NCBI GenBank assembly: GCA_029851415.1
Contig: CM056743.1
Coordinates: 79,564,186 to 79,628,185, forward strand
Direction: 5' to 3'
DNA: 64,000 nt
From: Eretmocerus hayati
Taxonomy: Eukaryota > Arthropoda > Insecta > Hymenoptera > Aphelinidae
Part shown: positions 1 to 9,794 of the stretch, piece by piece
Layout: the number at the start of each line of letters is the position of its first letter
How positions within the stretch are numbered: position 1 is the first letter of the stretch
Made by a program: the position numbers and the translations under genes
The notes under the pieces: generated by a model
What the model was told of the DNA's origin: nothing
Database searches by the model: none
The model's input: only the letters and a program-made list of their open reading frames with translations

Positions 1-1665
1 CTCAAACGAAAGGAAAAAAGAAAAAGTGGAGGTAAGCTTAAGAAGAAGATCAAATCAACAGATATCGTCAAAGCTGCAGCCTCGTCTCTTATTCATGGTA
101 GCAATACTAAGGATATGATACAATCAGCGTTGAAGGGTGCGCGTGGAGCTATTCAAAACATTAGTGGGAGAAAGAACGTCTCTTTTCCACGCATTATGGC
201 AATACCATCGAAAGCAGGGGGTCATCTACCATTCTTACTGCCCTTATTCGCGGGTCTCAGTGCTACAGGCGCACTAGCAGGTGGCGCTGCCAACATTGCT
301 AAGACAGTCAACGAGGCAAGACACGAGTTGAACATTAACCATCAAGGACGAAAAAATCTATCAAAATCACTTATGAGGCAAGACACGGTGCTCTTGAACC
401 AACTTTTATTGAAAGGTCTTTGCTCAACCGAGATTCTTGCGGGATCTTTTTCAGCATGATTTCTGGATCATTTTCCAACAAGAATCAAAATATTTTGTCG
501 AGCTGTTTTTTTTAAACTCAATTTTTGAAATTTTCGATCGATTGACTCATCTGAATCACATTTTTTGACAAGTTTCTCAGGGTTCAACGTTACAATTATA
601 AGATAACGCTAGATCACATCTAAAATATATAAATCCAACCAAATGCTCAACAGTTCGAAATTACTTCCAAATGTAGCATCAATGATGAGGTGGCTAACAG
701 AGACGGTATCTTCGTGTTTGACTTTTTGATAATCTGAAACTCGACGTTTGAAGCTTTTCTTTTGAGGCGAAAATTCCCATATCGGCAATCGTGATCATAA
801 GAAACTGCTTGTCGTGCATGTGAATGGAATACCTCGACTGTTGAGTGTGAGAGCGCTTCGCATGTGAACAAAGTCACGTTACACAGACACGAGTCCGTGA
901 ATTTTCGAATCTGGCAAAATATCGTGAACAGCGCGAGTATGCGTGGAGGTATCAGTTGTAATTCAGCTATCCAGTATCGGGCAACCATCCCAACTATGGT
1001 GGACAGCTATTGAATGCTGTTTGTGCGTACAATTCTCGACACGTGTGAGACATATTCGTATCTATGAAACTACGAATTGTGTGAGAAACTATAATCTGTT
1101 TCTTCCAGTTCTCCTTAGGATTCCTTGACTTAATCTCTCTGTTTGAAAAAAATAATGAATCTCGATTGTGATCGTAACTATGTAAGAATCATAGATGAAT
1201 CGAAGGACGATATGATGAATGAAATGAATTCAAAGGATTGATATGAATAACATCGTGATTTCCTTGCCCTAACAGTGAATCATTGACAGAAACTTCTACG
1301 CATGAGAAACTTGTCGAATGAATGTGATTGAGATGAGTCAATCGATCGAAATTTTCAAAAATTGACTTTTAAAAAAACAGCTCGACAAAATATTTTGATT
1401 CTTGTTGGAAAATGATCCAGAAATCATGCTGAAAAAGATCCCGCAAGAATCTCGGAGGAGCAAAGACCTTTCAATAAAAATTGGTTCAAGAGCACCGTGA
1501 AGAGCAGCAAGGAAACAACTGGATGAAAGTCAGCGGCATAACAAAACGATGAAAGCTATAGCATTGGGGGAGGGTCTATATGTGAGACCATACAAATCAG
1601 GTCTTGGCTTAGCCATTAAACCACATGCCAAGAAAAGAACCAAGAAGGTGAATTTTTCAACATAA
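1..1665 (+). pseudogene. C-terminal half of PLA2/pVI-type virion core protein (element A), interrupted
   Basis: The open frame enters from the left window edge. It shows a Lys/Arg-rich stretch, then an IPSKAGGHLPFLLPLFAG hydrophobic segment followed by Gly/Ala-rich sequence, and resumes after an insertion with a GLYVRPYKSGLG motif and a basic tail ending at 1663-1665. This layout (basic region, membrane-active-like hydrophobic segment, GLY-rich tail) is the one I know from minor core/capsid proteins of adintovirus and Maverick-Polinton elements, usually fused to an N-terminal phospholipase A2 domain. Here that domain would lie outside the window; the homologous gene of element B at 46403 shows it. 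A 1116-bp TIR element (384-1499) splits the gene. The four bases AAGA occur on both sides of it, and the frame is continuous across the site once one AAGA copy is counted. An extra 62 bp (322-383) just left of the insertion begins and ends beside repeated GAGGCAAGA, so a small duplication may also have occurred. Confidence 0.75.
384..1499. mobile_element. Non-autonomous TIR DNA transposon, CACGGTG family, copy 1
   Basis: Inverted termini of about 190 bp begin CACGGTGCTCTTGAACCAA and end with its complement. The ends are flanked by AAGA (380-383 and 1500-1503), a 4-bp target duplication. No transposase is seen inside. A second copy of the same family lies at 42813-44321 with 17 of 19 terminal bases identical and its own 4-bp duplication CTCA. 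CAC-type ends with a 4-bp duplication resemble the Chapaev branch of the CACTA/Mirage/Chapaev superfamily as I recall it; that assignment is inference. The short ORFs inside are not credible genes. Confidence 0.85.
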
Positions 1666-2000
1666 AGCTACCCAATCGTGCTCTCACAGACGCTGATCTC
1701 ATGAAATATTTTCGCATCTTGAAAATACCTCATTCACGAGGAGTTGACATGCGGAATGCATTACCTGGAGGCAAACCACGAGTGAATGAGGCAAGCATCG
1801 TCAACTTGGACGATAAGAATGGCCCTGGTACGCATTGGGTAGCGTATAAGAAGCATGGTGACAAGGTTTTGCACTTTGACAGTTTTGGAGACTTACAAAC
1901 ATCTCCAGAGCTTGTGTCATATCTCGGACCTGTAGAAATATTCTACAAAAATGGAAGATATCAAGATTTCAACACATTCATTTGTGGACATCTTTGTTAA
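1635..2000 (+). pseudogene. Adenovirus-type cysteine protease (adenain-like), element A
   Basis: The frame is open from about 1635; the first ATG is at 1701, so the true start is unclear. The sequence carries GPGTHWVAY (catalytic His), the HFDSFGDL block typical of this clan, and TFICGHLC near the end (catalytic Cys). These are the hallmarks of the adenovirus/Polinton maturation protease, which cleaves capsid and core precursors inside the particle. The frame stops at 1998-2000, immediately after the CGHLC motif, and a few codons that look like the normal C-terminus follow the stop. It is therefore probably truncated by one nonsense change, with both active-site residues still present. It lies directly downstream of the core protein gene and overlaps its end in another frame, the same order as in element B. 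Confidence 0.8.
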
Positions 2001-2035
2001 GAGTTTCTGAAGTGAGATCACGACTTTGAGGCTAT

Positions 2036-2739
2036 ATGAGTGGCTGGGATTCAGAAAATACACATCACTCAGTCTATAGCACTATGGCTTATACGTTCTC
2101 ACTGTCCATATTAGGGAATTCATCTTATCTGGAACCAGATCCGTTTAATCCGAGAATCGATTTGTTGCCTAACAAAGACTATCTCATGGCATTGATATCA
2201 CTGGTGACTACCAACTCGATATCCAACATCGATATAGGCTGTAATAAGCTGTATGTGAGTGACGAGGTCATCACTATACCCACAGGTAGCTACGAAATTG
2301 ATAATATCGAGTTGTATCTCTGAACAATTGGAATCTAAGAAAATATGGTTTACTCTGAAACCGAACAACAACACTCTACGCAGAATAGTCAAATGTACTA
2401 AGCCAATCAATTTCACTCGTGGAGATTCAATAGGTAGAATTCTCGGTTTCACGAAGCGGGTCCTCGAACCGAATATCACTCATGGATCAGATCTCCCTGT
2501 CAAAATCCTCAAACATGATATCCAGTAGTTGCACCAGGTTACGTCATCAATGAGGTACCATCCACTCCTGTTTACCTCCCAATGATTCAGTCTGATAGTC
2601 TTGATCAGTTAAAAATTTGCATCGTTGACCAAGACGGAGATCTGGTTAATTTCCGTGGCGAAACAATATCTATAAGATTACACGGATATTGCGTGGATCG
2701 AAAATGGGGATCGTCTACAACTCGGGAGGGTATATAAGT
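2036..2739 (+). pseudogene. Penton-like minor capsid protein, element A
   Basis: Two overlapping frames (2036-2323 and 2259-2528) and a third piece to about 2739 together give a recognisable minor capsid protein of Polinton/adintovirus type. Visible landmarks are ITIPTGSYEIDNIE, then NNTLRRIVKC, SIGRILGF, and near the end VDQDGDLVNFRGETISIRL. This protein occupies the capsid vertices in related viruses. A frameshift lies near 2310. The region between about 2520 and 2530 seems to have lost roughly 30 codons compared with the copy in element B (50254-50973), because the ILKHD block runs straight into the APGYVINEV block. It lies between the protease and the tiny basic ORF. Confidence 0.75.
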
Positions 2740-2744
2740 CGACC

Positions 2745-2927
2745 ATGCCTGAAACAACTCAGTCACCGAGGACTCTCCCAACGATAGCTCGAGAAAGCCC
2801 AGTGAAAAAAGTTATATCACCTGTAGGTCGTGGTGTCAAATCGCTAACACGTCGCAGCTTACAGATTCTCAAGAGTCTCGGCTTAACACCTATTCCTCGC
2901 GTTGGAAGATTGCGTGGTGGAGAATAA
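2745..2927 (+). CDS. Tiny basic protein between penton and major capsid genes, element A
   Basis: A 60-codon ORF starting at ATG 2745. It is rich in Lys, Arg, Ser and Pro and contains RRSLQILKSLGL close to its end, followed by a short extension that may be beyond the original stop. Element B has a 45-codon ORF in the same place (50996-51133) ending RKSIQFLRNLGFKV. The shared S-x-Q-x-L/F-x-x-LG-F/L pattern and the shared position between penton and capsid genes argue that this is a real, conserved small gene. I do not know its function; charge and size would suit a DNA-condensing or capsid cement peptide, which is inference only. Confidence 0.6.
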   Translation: MPETTQSPRTLPTIARESPVKKVISPVGRGVKSLTRRSLQILKSLGLTPIPRVGRLRGGE

Positions 2928-2957
2928 CGTGCATAATTTTCTGTTGCCAACGTCAAG

Positions 2958-4180
2958 ATGGAGGAGATCTTGGATATTCAGACACCTATAGTGTATGATG
3001 AGTCTATCGCGCACTATGAAGTGCATGCTCATGCACCTAGCACACCATCAATGAATAACAATGATGAAATACGCATATCCATTCAGAATAATGATGCATG
3101 CGTTTTCCCATCATAAAGCTCATTACATATATGTGGAAAACTTACTATGAATGATGGGGAAAAAGTCACTCGTACGAAATTCTTCAATAATGGAGCTTGT
3201 CATCTGTTTGACGATGTACGCTTGGGAGTCAATGGAATCGAAATCGACCGGAGCAGGAACACTGGCTTATTGACCACAATGAAAAACTGGATATCTATGA
3301 GACCCAAACTGATACCAATGGTTGAGAATGCTGGGTGGTTGGATATCGATGAAACAAAGAAGATTGAGGATGATTCAGGAAACTTTGATGTAACAATCCC
3401 TATGAAAATGCTCCTTGGCTTTGCTGAAGATTTTCGTAGGGTAATGATTGGAGCAAGATTCGATTTAGCACTGATCCGGTCGAGAACAGACTTGAATGTA
3501 GTCATCCAAACGGGAGGAGCGGCAGCAGATCCAAATGAAGAATTCAAAATAACATTGACCAAGATTGAATGGCTCATGCCATATGTTGTAGTATCTGATA
3601 GAGAGAGGGTGGCGATCCTAAGGATATATGAGAAAGACCACCCTCTCGGCATGAGTTTCCGATCATGGGGGTTATATCAATTTCCCAGACTACCGAGCTC
3701 CAACAGACATATCTGGACCGTTAAAACATCGAGCCAACTTGAGAATCCACGCTACATCATATTTGGCTTTCAGACCATTAGAAAAACGAAAAATTTCAAG
3801 AATGCCAGTAAATTTGATCACTGCAACATCACCAATGTCACGCTCCATCTCAATTCTCAATGCTATCCATATGGGAATCCAACCTCGACATAACAAAGCA
3901 ACAGTATGCACTACTGTATGACATAGATGCAAATTTCCAAAAGACCTATTATAAAAAATGCCCCGAGCCAGTGCTCAATAGATCAGACTTTATGAATCAT
4001 ATGCCTTTCATTGTCATCGATTGCTCCAAGCAAAATGAGGCTATCAAAAGCGGTGCAGTCGACGTGCGCTTAGAGTTTGGGACAAAAGATGATTTCCCAG
4101 GAGAAACATCTGCTTGTTGTCTTATTCTGCATGACAGAATCATTCAATACAATCTGATCAGCGGAACCGTGAAAAATTAA
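2958..4180 (+). pseudogene. Major capsid protein (double jelly-roll type), element A
   Basis: The reading frame begins at ATG 2958, meets an in-frame TAA at about 3114, continues in the same frame to 3893, then shifts to the frame that ends at 4178-4180. Landmarks are NGIEIDRSRN, PMKMLLGFAEDFRRVMI, LALIRSRTD, MSFRSWGLYQFP, KFDHCNITNVTLHLNSQ and, in the last frame, YALLYDIDANFQKTYY and IVIDCSKQNEA. These match the roughly 400-residue capsid protein common in arthropod Maverick/adintovirus elements, which builds the icosahedral shell. The homologous gene of element B is at 51138-52443. At least one nonsense and one frameshift change are visible; otherwise the sequence is well preserved, less decayed than element B. 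Confidence 0.8.
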
Positions 4181-4350
4181 CGTAAACTTCACGCGAGCGT
4201 GAAATGGAGGGGGAGGGGTGAGTGGGGCGGGGGTGGGGGGAGTCGTAGTAGTAGTAGTTGGCTAGGAGAGTGCAACAATACCCTCTTCTTACTGGTTCGG
4301 AATTCCATCGCTGCTGGTCTAGAAATCACTGGTCCCAAAAGCAGTGGTCG
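4181..4350. other. Intergenic, G-rich low-complexity stretch
   Basis: Directly after the capsid gene the + strand is strongly G-rich (about 4203-4245, including GTAGTAGTAGTAG). No ORF or repeat end is convincing here. The gene that follows the capsid gene in element B (52511-53123) is absent, so element A is cut off at this point. Confidence 0.5.
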
Positions 4351-4623
4351 TGTGGCGTCCCAGACGACGCAACAGTTAAAATAATATTTCTCAACATGGA
4401 GAAATATTATTTTAACTTGATCAGCAGGAATGTGTGAGCAGGTCAAGATGCAATCAGCAAAATTGCCGTAGTCCAAATTACATGTGTTACAAGTGTAACA
4501 CCCGACTTACACACATCTTATGAATGGTGTAACACATGCGTTACAAGTGTTACAGTTTCAAAAGTAAGTCAATTTCAAAATCAATTTTTAAAGAGGACAA
4601 TTTCGAAATTACGTCAAGTCATC
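4351..4623 (+). repeat. LTR-like direct repeat, left copy (truncated)
   Basis: Begins TGTGGCGTCCCAGACGACGC and matches 6258-6591 closely, including a perfect 18-bp hairpin and several GTGTTAC/GTAACAC motifs. It lacks the long right part of the other copy, so it is probably a 5' LTR deleted from its interior into the internal region. No matching target duplication is visible. Confidence 0.6.
4375..4416. promoter_or_regulatory. Perfect 18-bp inverted repeat (hairpin) in the LTR-like repeat
   Basis: GTTAAAATAATATTTCTC, loop AACATG, then the exact complement. The identical structure is kept in the right copy at 6282-6323. Its role is unknown. Confidence 0.8.
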
Positions 4624-6257
4624 AGAGCAGGGCCATAAGAAATTTACAATTCAATAGGTTAGCGCAGAACACGAAGAATGCACCGGAACATTCCATAGAC
4701 TGATGGATCAGTGGCATGTCAAACCGAAGACCTGGTGAATTATACCAGTGCGATGACGCAAACCACCCAGGGAGTGCGGGATGTAGGAGTTTCTGTGTAC
4801 CCCAGGATGGAATGCATGATGGGCTACACAGCCGACAAACCGTATACAAGAAACATAAGGGCCCGCTGCATTAATGTCGACAACCAGGTAACACATCCTA
4901 CTCCTGGAGTGAGTAACACGGTGTTACAGTGTGCGACAAGTGGGGCGCCAGTAACACCGGCCCCGCACCTCACCGCTCCGACGAGGATTGCCCTCTGATG
5001 CCGGCTGCAGCTGATACTCATGACATCGTATTACAACCGGCGCGCGCAGCCAGGCTAGCAGACGACGTGACTGGTATGTTACAGACACTCTTTTCCATCT
5101 CTATCCCCTCGCCGCACCACTTGCCCGAGGAAGTCCCACAAGCATCCGCTGCGACAGGTACATGTGGCAACGTGTTACACTCGGCGCGCGCAGCCAGCAT
5201 AGCGGACGACACAGTGAAAATGTTACCTACAATACTTCCCATCATCGCCGCACCGCATGGCTCTCCGACAACGACGTCGAGTGTAACACCACCAAACAGA
5301 GAAGATCGACCCGATACGGATGCCCAAATGGCTCGGTCCCCAACACAGGGCACAAGCGAACAATAAGCGCTACAAGTACCCCGTTTGCGAATATCGAGTG
5401 ATGTCCCTCTAACAGAGACGCAATACATCATCTGCAGACCACACTCAAGCAATGAGGACACGCCAAAATATGAATTCATCACTATCGAAGATATTCAAGA
5501 ATCTAAAGTCCACAATTCATCATTTCCGGACATCTTGCTCCCACTGCACCCAGAGGAGAGGATGGATACTGATCCGCTTATCATCGTGTCGCAGGGAATC
5601 GCAGCTCGCACTCAATCGCAAGGACCGGAAGATGAACCTAACGGGGCCATGGATGATAACTATAGCGATATTAGTGAACCAGAAACTACGACGTCCTACC
5701 TGTCATATGGAAGTTCCGAACAACAAAAGGCGGAGAGGAAGAGAGCAAATCAGCGGCGGAGAACTCAGGAACATAGGGAAAATGAAAGAAACGGAAAACT
5801 CAAAGGCCCCTGGTGTTATTTGTGTAGGCATTACCACAATGAACACCCAACGAGGTGGTTACCGTGCAAGGGCTGCGGTAAGAGCTAGATTGAGTATTCA
5901 TGGATAAAAAATTCGAGGGTAGCGAATTCAAGTGTATGATGTGTCAGACAATAAAAACAATAAACCTCGACAGAACAGTCACACATACACCTCCATAGAT
6001 GCGCACACACACATGCACACAACTTCACACATGGAACTAATATTGTGTGACATTCTTAAGTCCGAATATTCCCGAGATGTACAAACATCAAAGTCCCATC
6101 CATTATTTTATAAAAACTCATTGTAAATTTGATCATCCACAGCTAGAAAAAATTTGTTTTCAAGAGAACTTAGCATAAAAATAATTTATGTATGCCCTTT
6201 TCCAAATTCTGCCGCCCAGGTCACATTCTCCGGGCGAGAATGGACTAACAGGGGAGG
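4624..6257 (+). pseudogene. Internal region of decayed LTR-type element, unknown ORFs
   Basis: Overlapping open stretches at 4711-4998, 4929-5366 and 5385-5888 probably belong to one decayed coding region. The middle part contains two related blocks (ARAARLADDV and ARAASIADDT) about 40 codons apart. The last part is acidic/serine-rich, then strongly basic (RKRANQRRRTQEHR), and ends with a Cys/His cluster CYLCRHYHNEHPTRWLPCKGC that could bind zinc. I do not recognise a protease, reverse transcriptase or integrase, so this may be a gag-like or adaptor gene of a non-autonomous element. GTAACAC/GTGTTAC motifs recur through it. A purine-rich tract (AACAGGGGAGG) lies directly before the right repeat, as expected for a polypurine tract. 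5889-6257 holds no further gene. Confidence 0.4.
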
Positions 6258-7250
6258 TGTGGCATCCCAGACGACGCAACAGTTAAAATAATATTTCTCA
6301 ACATGGAGAAATATTATTTTAACTTGATCAGCAGGAATGTGTAAGCAGGTCAAGATGCAATCAGCAAAATTGCCGTAGTCCAAATTACATGTGTTACAAG
6401 TGTAACACCCGAGTTACACATATCTTATGAATGGTGTAACACATGTGTTACAAGTGTAACACCCGATTTACACACAACTTATGAATGGTGTAACACATGT
6501 GTTACATGTGTTACAGTTTCAAAAGTAAGTCAATTTCAAAATCAATTTTAAAGAGGACAGTTTCGAAATTACTTCAAGTCATCAAAATTAGCTCGTGTCC
6601 ACACGTATAAATTCAAACATCAAAATTAATTCTTTGATTAGTCACTGACTCGATTCAGTTAGTAAAGCTTTGTGAATCTTTGAGACACGTACCGTTTTGC
6701 CCAAGTAGGCCTAGAAAACACACGACAAAGCAAAGTTCGAAAAGGTGCGGACCAATAAGTCAGATTAATTCCGTCGAAAAAGTAGACTGACGATACCCGT
6801 CTCAGCTGTTCAAGGGCCAGCTCCGAATTTGCTCTTCGTCGAAAAGTAGGCCGACGATACCCGCCTCAGCTGTTCAAGGGCCAGCTCCGAATTTGCTCTT
6901 CGTCGAAAAGTAGGCCGACGATACCCGCCTCAGCTGCATAAGGGCCAGCTACGAATTCGCCCTGCTTATACGTCCCTGCCGTGAAGAATCATCATTCCTT
7001 CAAGTAGACTTGTAAGTGCGCCTAGGTTAAGCTATTCAAATTATATTTAGACGATAAGTTTTTATTTCTGACCAAGATTTTATAACTTGATTTGAATAAA
7101 ATAGAATCTATCACTTCTGTAATTCTATCTCATTCTTTTCTAAAAGCCATAAGATAACTGGATTTATATATCTATTTGGAATCAGATGAATTATCTTATT
7201 CTTTCAAGTATCCAGTATTATAAGACATTCCAAATCCAAACGCACTTCAA
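6258..7250 (+). repeat. LTR-like direct repeat, right copy with promoter-like sequence
   Basis: Starts TGTGGCATCCCAGACGACGC after a purine tract and repeats the left copy to about 6591. It then continues with a TATA-like CGTATAAATTC (about 6606), a three-unit tandem repeat (6772-6965) and AATAAA near 7095. This is the usual LTR layout (promoter then poly-A signal). The right end is uncertain because the left copy is truncated; the next element begins at 7308. Confidence 0.5.
6772..6965 (+). repeat. Three tandem 64-65 bp units
   Basis: Units begin at 6772, 6837 and 6901, each starting CGTCGAAAA(A)GTAG and containing GACGATACCCG and CTCAGCTG. Units 2 and 3 are the most alike; unit 3 diverges at its end. 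Confidence 0.9.
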
Positions 7251-7307
7251 TCATTCTTTGAAAATTACAACTTTGATGAACCAATACTTCTCAATTTGAA
7301 ATATTCA

Positions 7308-8673
7308 TATATATGTTACGTACCAAACCCGAAATCGTACACTTCGCGAACGGTACAGCCGATTCTGTACCATTCGCGAATGGTACACCACCATTTGTAC
7401 CGAGCCCGATATTTCGGGTTTGGTACAGCAGAGGCTTGTACCATTCGCGAACTGTATAGCCGCGTTGTACCGAGCTCGATTCCAAATTGTGCCATATGGC
7501 TCGGAACGTGTTGACAAATGGGAATTGTCTGTAAATCATGATTAGCAAAATGATATGTATTTACGAGTTCAGCTCGAGTTCAGTCAAGTACAGGTAACGA
7601 TAGCACTTGCACATTGGATCCCGATAATACTATTCGTGATGAGTTCAACTCAGAATTAGATGCTCTTCGAACATCCGATAATTGTAAGTTCATAAAAAGT
7701 GAGACAAAATGACGAGACCTTGTGAAGCTAATTAGTGAAATTGAGAAGAAATCATTCAAGACCTCTCTGGAATACAGAGGATTGAAACAGTTTGACATAT
7801 ATATTGACTGTTGGCGATATTCCTCGTCTGATCTTTCCAATAAAAATAGCCCTGCGAGAGGGAATGCTCAAAGTCGGTAAAAAATCGTTCTAAATCACAA
7901 CAAACCCCCTAACCTTGTAATGTTAATATCCAGACAATGAGACTGATTCTGAGGATTTCTCCTTACAGTGAGACGACGAAGTGAGATATTACCCAGAAAA
8001 ATCCGAAATTTGCGATATACTGATGAAGAATATTAAATGAAGATAGATTCATAATGAAACTGGGCATGGCGGTGTTCACAAGATGCATTATGTCATCGAA
8101 ACAAGATACGTGAACATACGCCGTTATAGTGCTATTTTCATTGGAAAGATCGTACGAGGAATATCGCCAACAGTCAATTTATATGTCAAACTGTTTCAAT
8201 CCTCTGTATTCCAGAGAGGTCTTGAATGATTTCTTCTCAATTTCACTAATTAGCTTCACAAGGTCTCGTCATTTTGTCTCACTTTTTATGAACTTACAAT
8301 TATCGGATGTTCGAAGAGCATCTAATTCTGAGTTGAACTCATCACGAATAGTATTATCGGGATCCAATGTGCAAGCGCTATCGTTACCTGTACTTGACTG
8401 AACTCGAGCTGAACTCGTAAATACATATCATTTTGCTAATCATGATTTACAGACAATTCCCATTTGTCAACACGTTCCGAGCCATATGGCACAATTTGGA
8501 ATCGAGCTCGGTACAACGCGGCTATACAGTTCGCGAATGGTACAAGACTCTGCTGTACCAAACCCGAAATATCGGGCTCGGTACAAATGGTGGTGTACCA
8601 TTCGCGAATGGTACAGAATCGGCTGTACCGTTCGCGAAGTGTACGATTTCGGGTTTGGTACGTAACATATATA
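7308..8673. mobile_element. Foldback element with about 540-bp inverted arms
   Basis: The left arm (7308-7848) and right arm (8131-8673) are near-perfect inverted copies ending TATATATGTTACGTACC. The spacer is 7849-8130. The outer 170 bp of each arm are built of short repeats: GGTAC/GTACC every 25-30 bp and palindromic TTCGCGAA cores three times. The ORFs in the arms (for example 7580-7840 and 8129-8401) are mirror copies of one another and arise from the inverted repeat. No transposase is present. Confidence 0.9.
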
Positions 8674-8690
8674 CGCAATCAGAGACCAGC

Positions 8691-8750
8691 AATATATATA
8701 TATATATATATATATATACACGACTGGGTATATATATATATATATATACA
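8691..8750. repeat. TA microsatellite, two blocks
   Basis: Two (TA)n tracts separated by CACGACTGGG. The surrounding stretch 8750-9140 contains one small hairpin (CCCGAGC/GCTCGGG near 8860) and no gene. Confidence 0.9.
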
Positions 8751-9139
8751 TCCAGTCAGAAGCCTCAACCCAATAACAGAGAATAGGTAGGTGCAACTGA
8801 GCAGTCCGCCCGTAAGCTGTTCACACGAACTCAAATAATTCATTTGTTACCCCGAGCCCTCCGCTCGGGTCATAACAGTCGTGGACTCTCCGGGTCCAGA
8901 AAAAGGTGGTCGTAAACTCTCGTAGCTCAACTACTGTCATAACTATACTACATTTGGTATAGATATTCATATATATATATAAATATGTATTTCCTTATAC
9001 AATATAGTTCTTTTTCTATTCCTACCCACAACCCGCCAAGATCCGCTACACACGCCACCCCCACTCCACCCCACCCTATCAAATATATCAGAATTCGCTC
9101 CACACCAGCCAACATGATGTATGGCTTGCCACCCTACAC

Positions 9140-9640
9140 GGGTTATATCGAGCCCACACTGACGAAAATTGTCCGCCCGACATTTGAAGAAATTATCCAT
9201 CCCTGACTGAAGGAAATCAGCTACCCAACGCTAAAGAAAATTATTCAGCCCACACTGATGGAAATCGTCCACACCACACCGGTGGGAATCGTCCACTCCA
9301 AACTGATAGAAATGTCCGCCCCACACACAAGGGAATTATCCACCCCTCACTGAAGGATATTATCCGATCAAAACTAACGGAAATCGTCCAACCCACACCG
9401 ATGTGAATTGACCGCGCCACACCGACGAATACTGTACGTCCCACACCCAAGAGAATTATCCGCCTTACGTTGAAGAGAATCATCCACCCACCACTGGGGG
9501 AAATCATCTGCTCCACATTGAGGAAAATCGCCCGCCTCACACCGATGGAAAATTTCCGCTCCACACTGCCCAAAATTGTTCGCACAACACTAGAGAGAAT
9601 TGTCCGCCCCATACCGAAAACTCATCCGCCCAACATAGTC
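9140..9640. repeat. Degenerate 30-bp minisatellite
   Basis: About 16 units of roughly 30 bp, with the pattern CACACTGA-GGAAAT(C/T)-GTCCGCCC. Because 30 is divisible by 3, the array is open on the - strand as 9241-9612 with a 10-residue period (VGRTI/VRRII-like). I regard that ORF as a by-product. Confidence 0.8.
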
Positions 9641-9794
9641 CACTTGCTATAATGGTGATTCAAAATCAATTTAGATGGAGACTTTTGAGGGATCGATCTT
9701 ATGTAGAATTTTGCGCTGAATCCGAATCTGAATCGACCCGGGCTGAGAAATGTCCTTGGGCAAATCGCGGCGGGTCAAAGTTCGACAAACCATG

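Noticed and set aside
4375..4416. Hairpin as a circular ssDNA virus origin (stem-loop with a TAATATT-like core)
   Set aside because: No nonanucleotide in the loop and no Rep gene nearby; the structure is repeated in an LTR-like direct repeat.
9241..9612. 123-codon - strand ORF with a repeating 10-residue pattern
   Set aside because: It is the translation of the 30-bp minisatellite; the unit length divisible by three keeps a frame open without selection.
9140..9640. Regular 30-bp spacing resembling a CRISPR array
   Set aside because: Units are contiguous degenerate tandem repeats without distinct spacers, in a eukaryotic context, and no cas genes are present.
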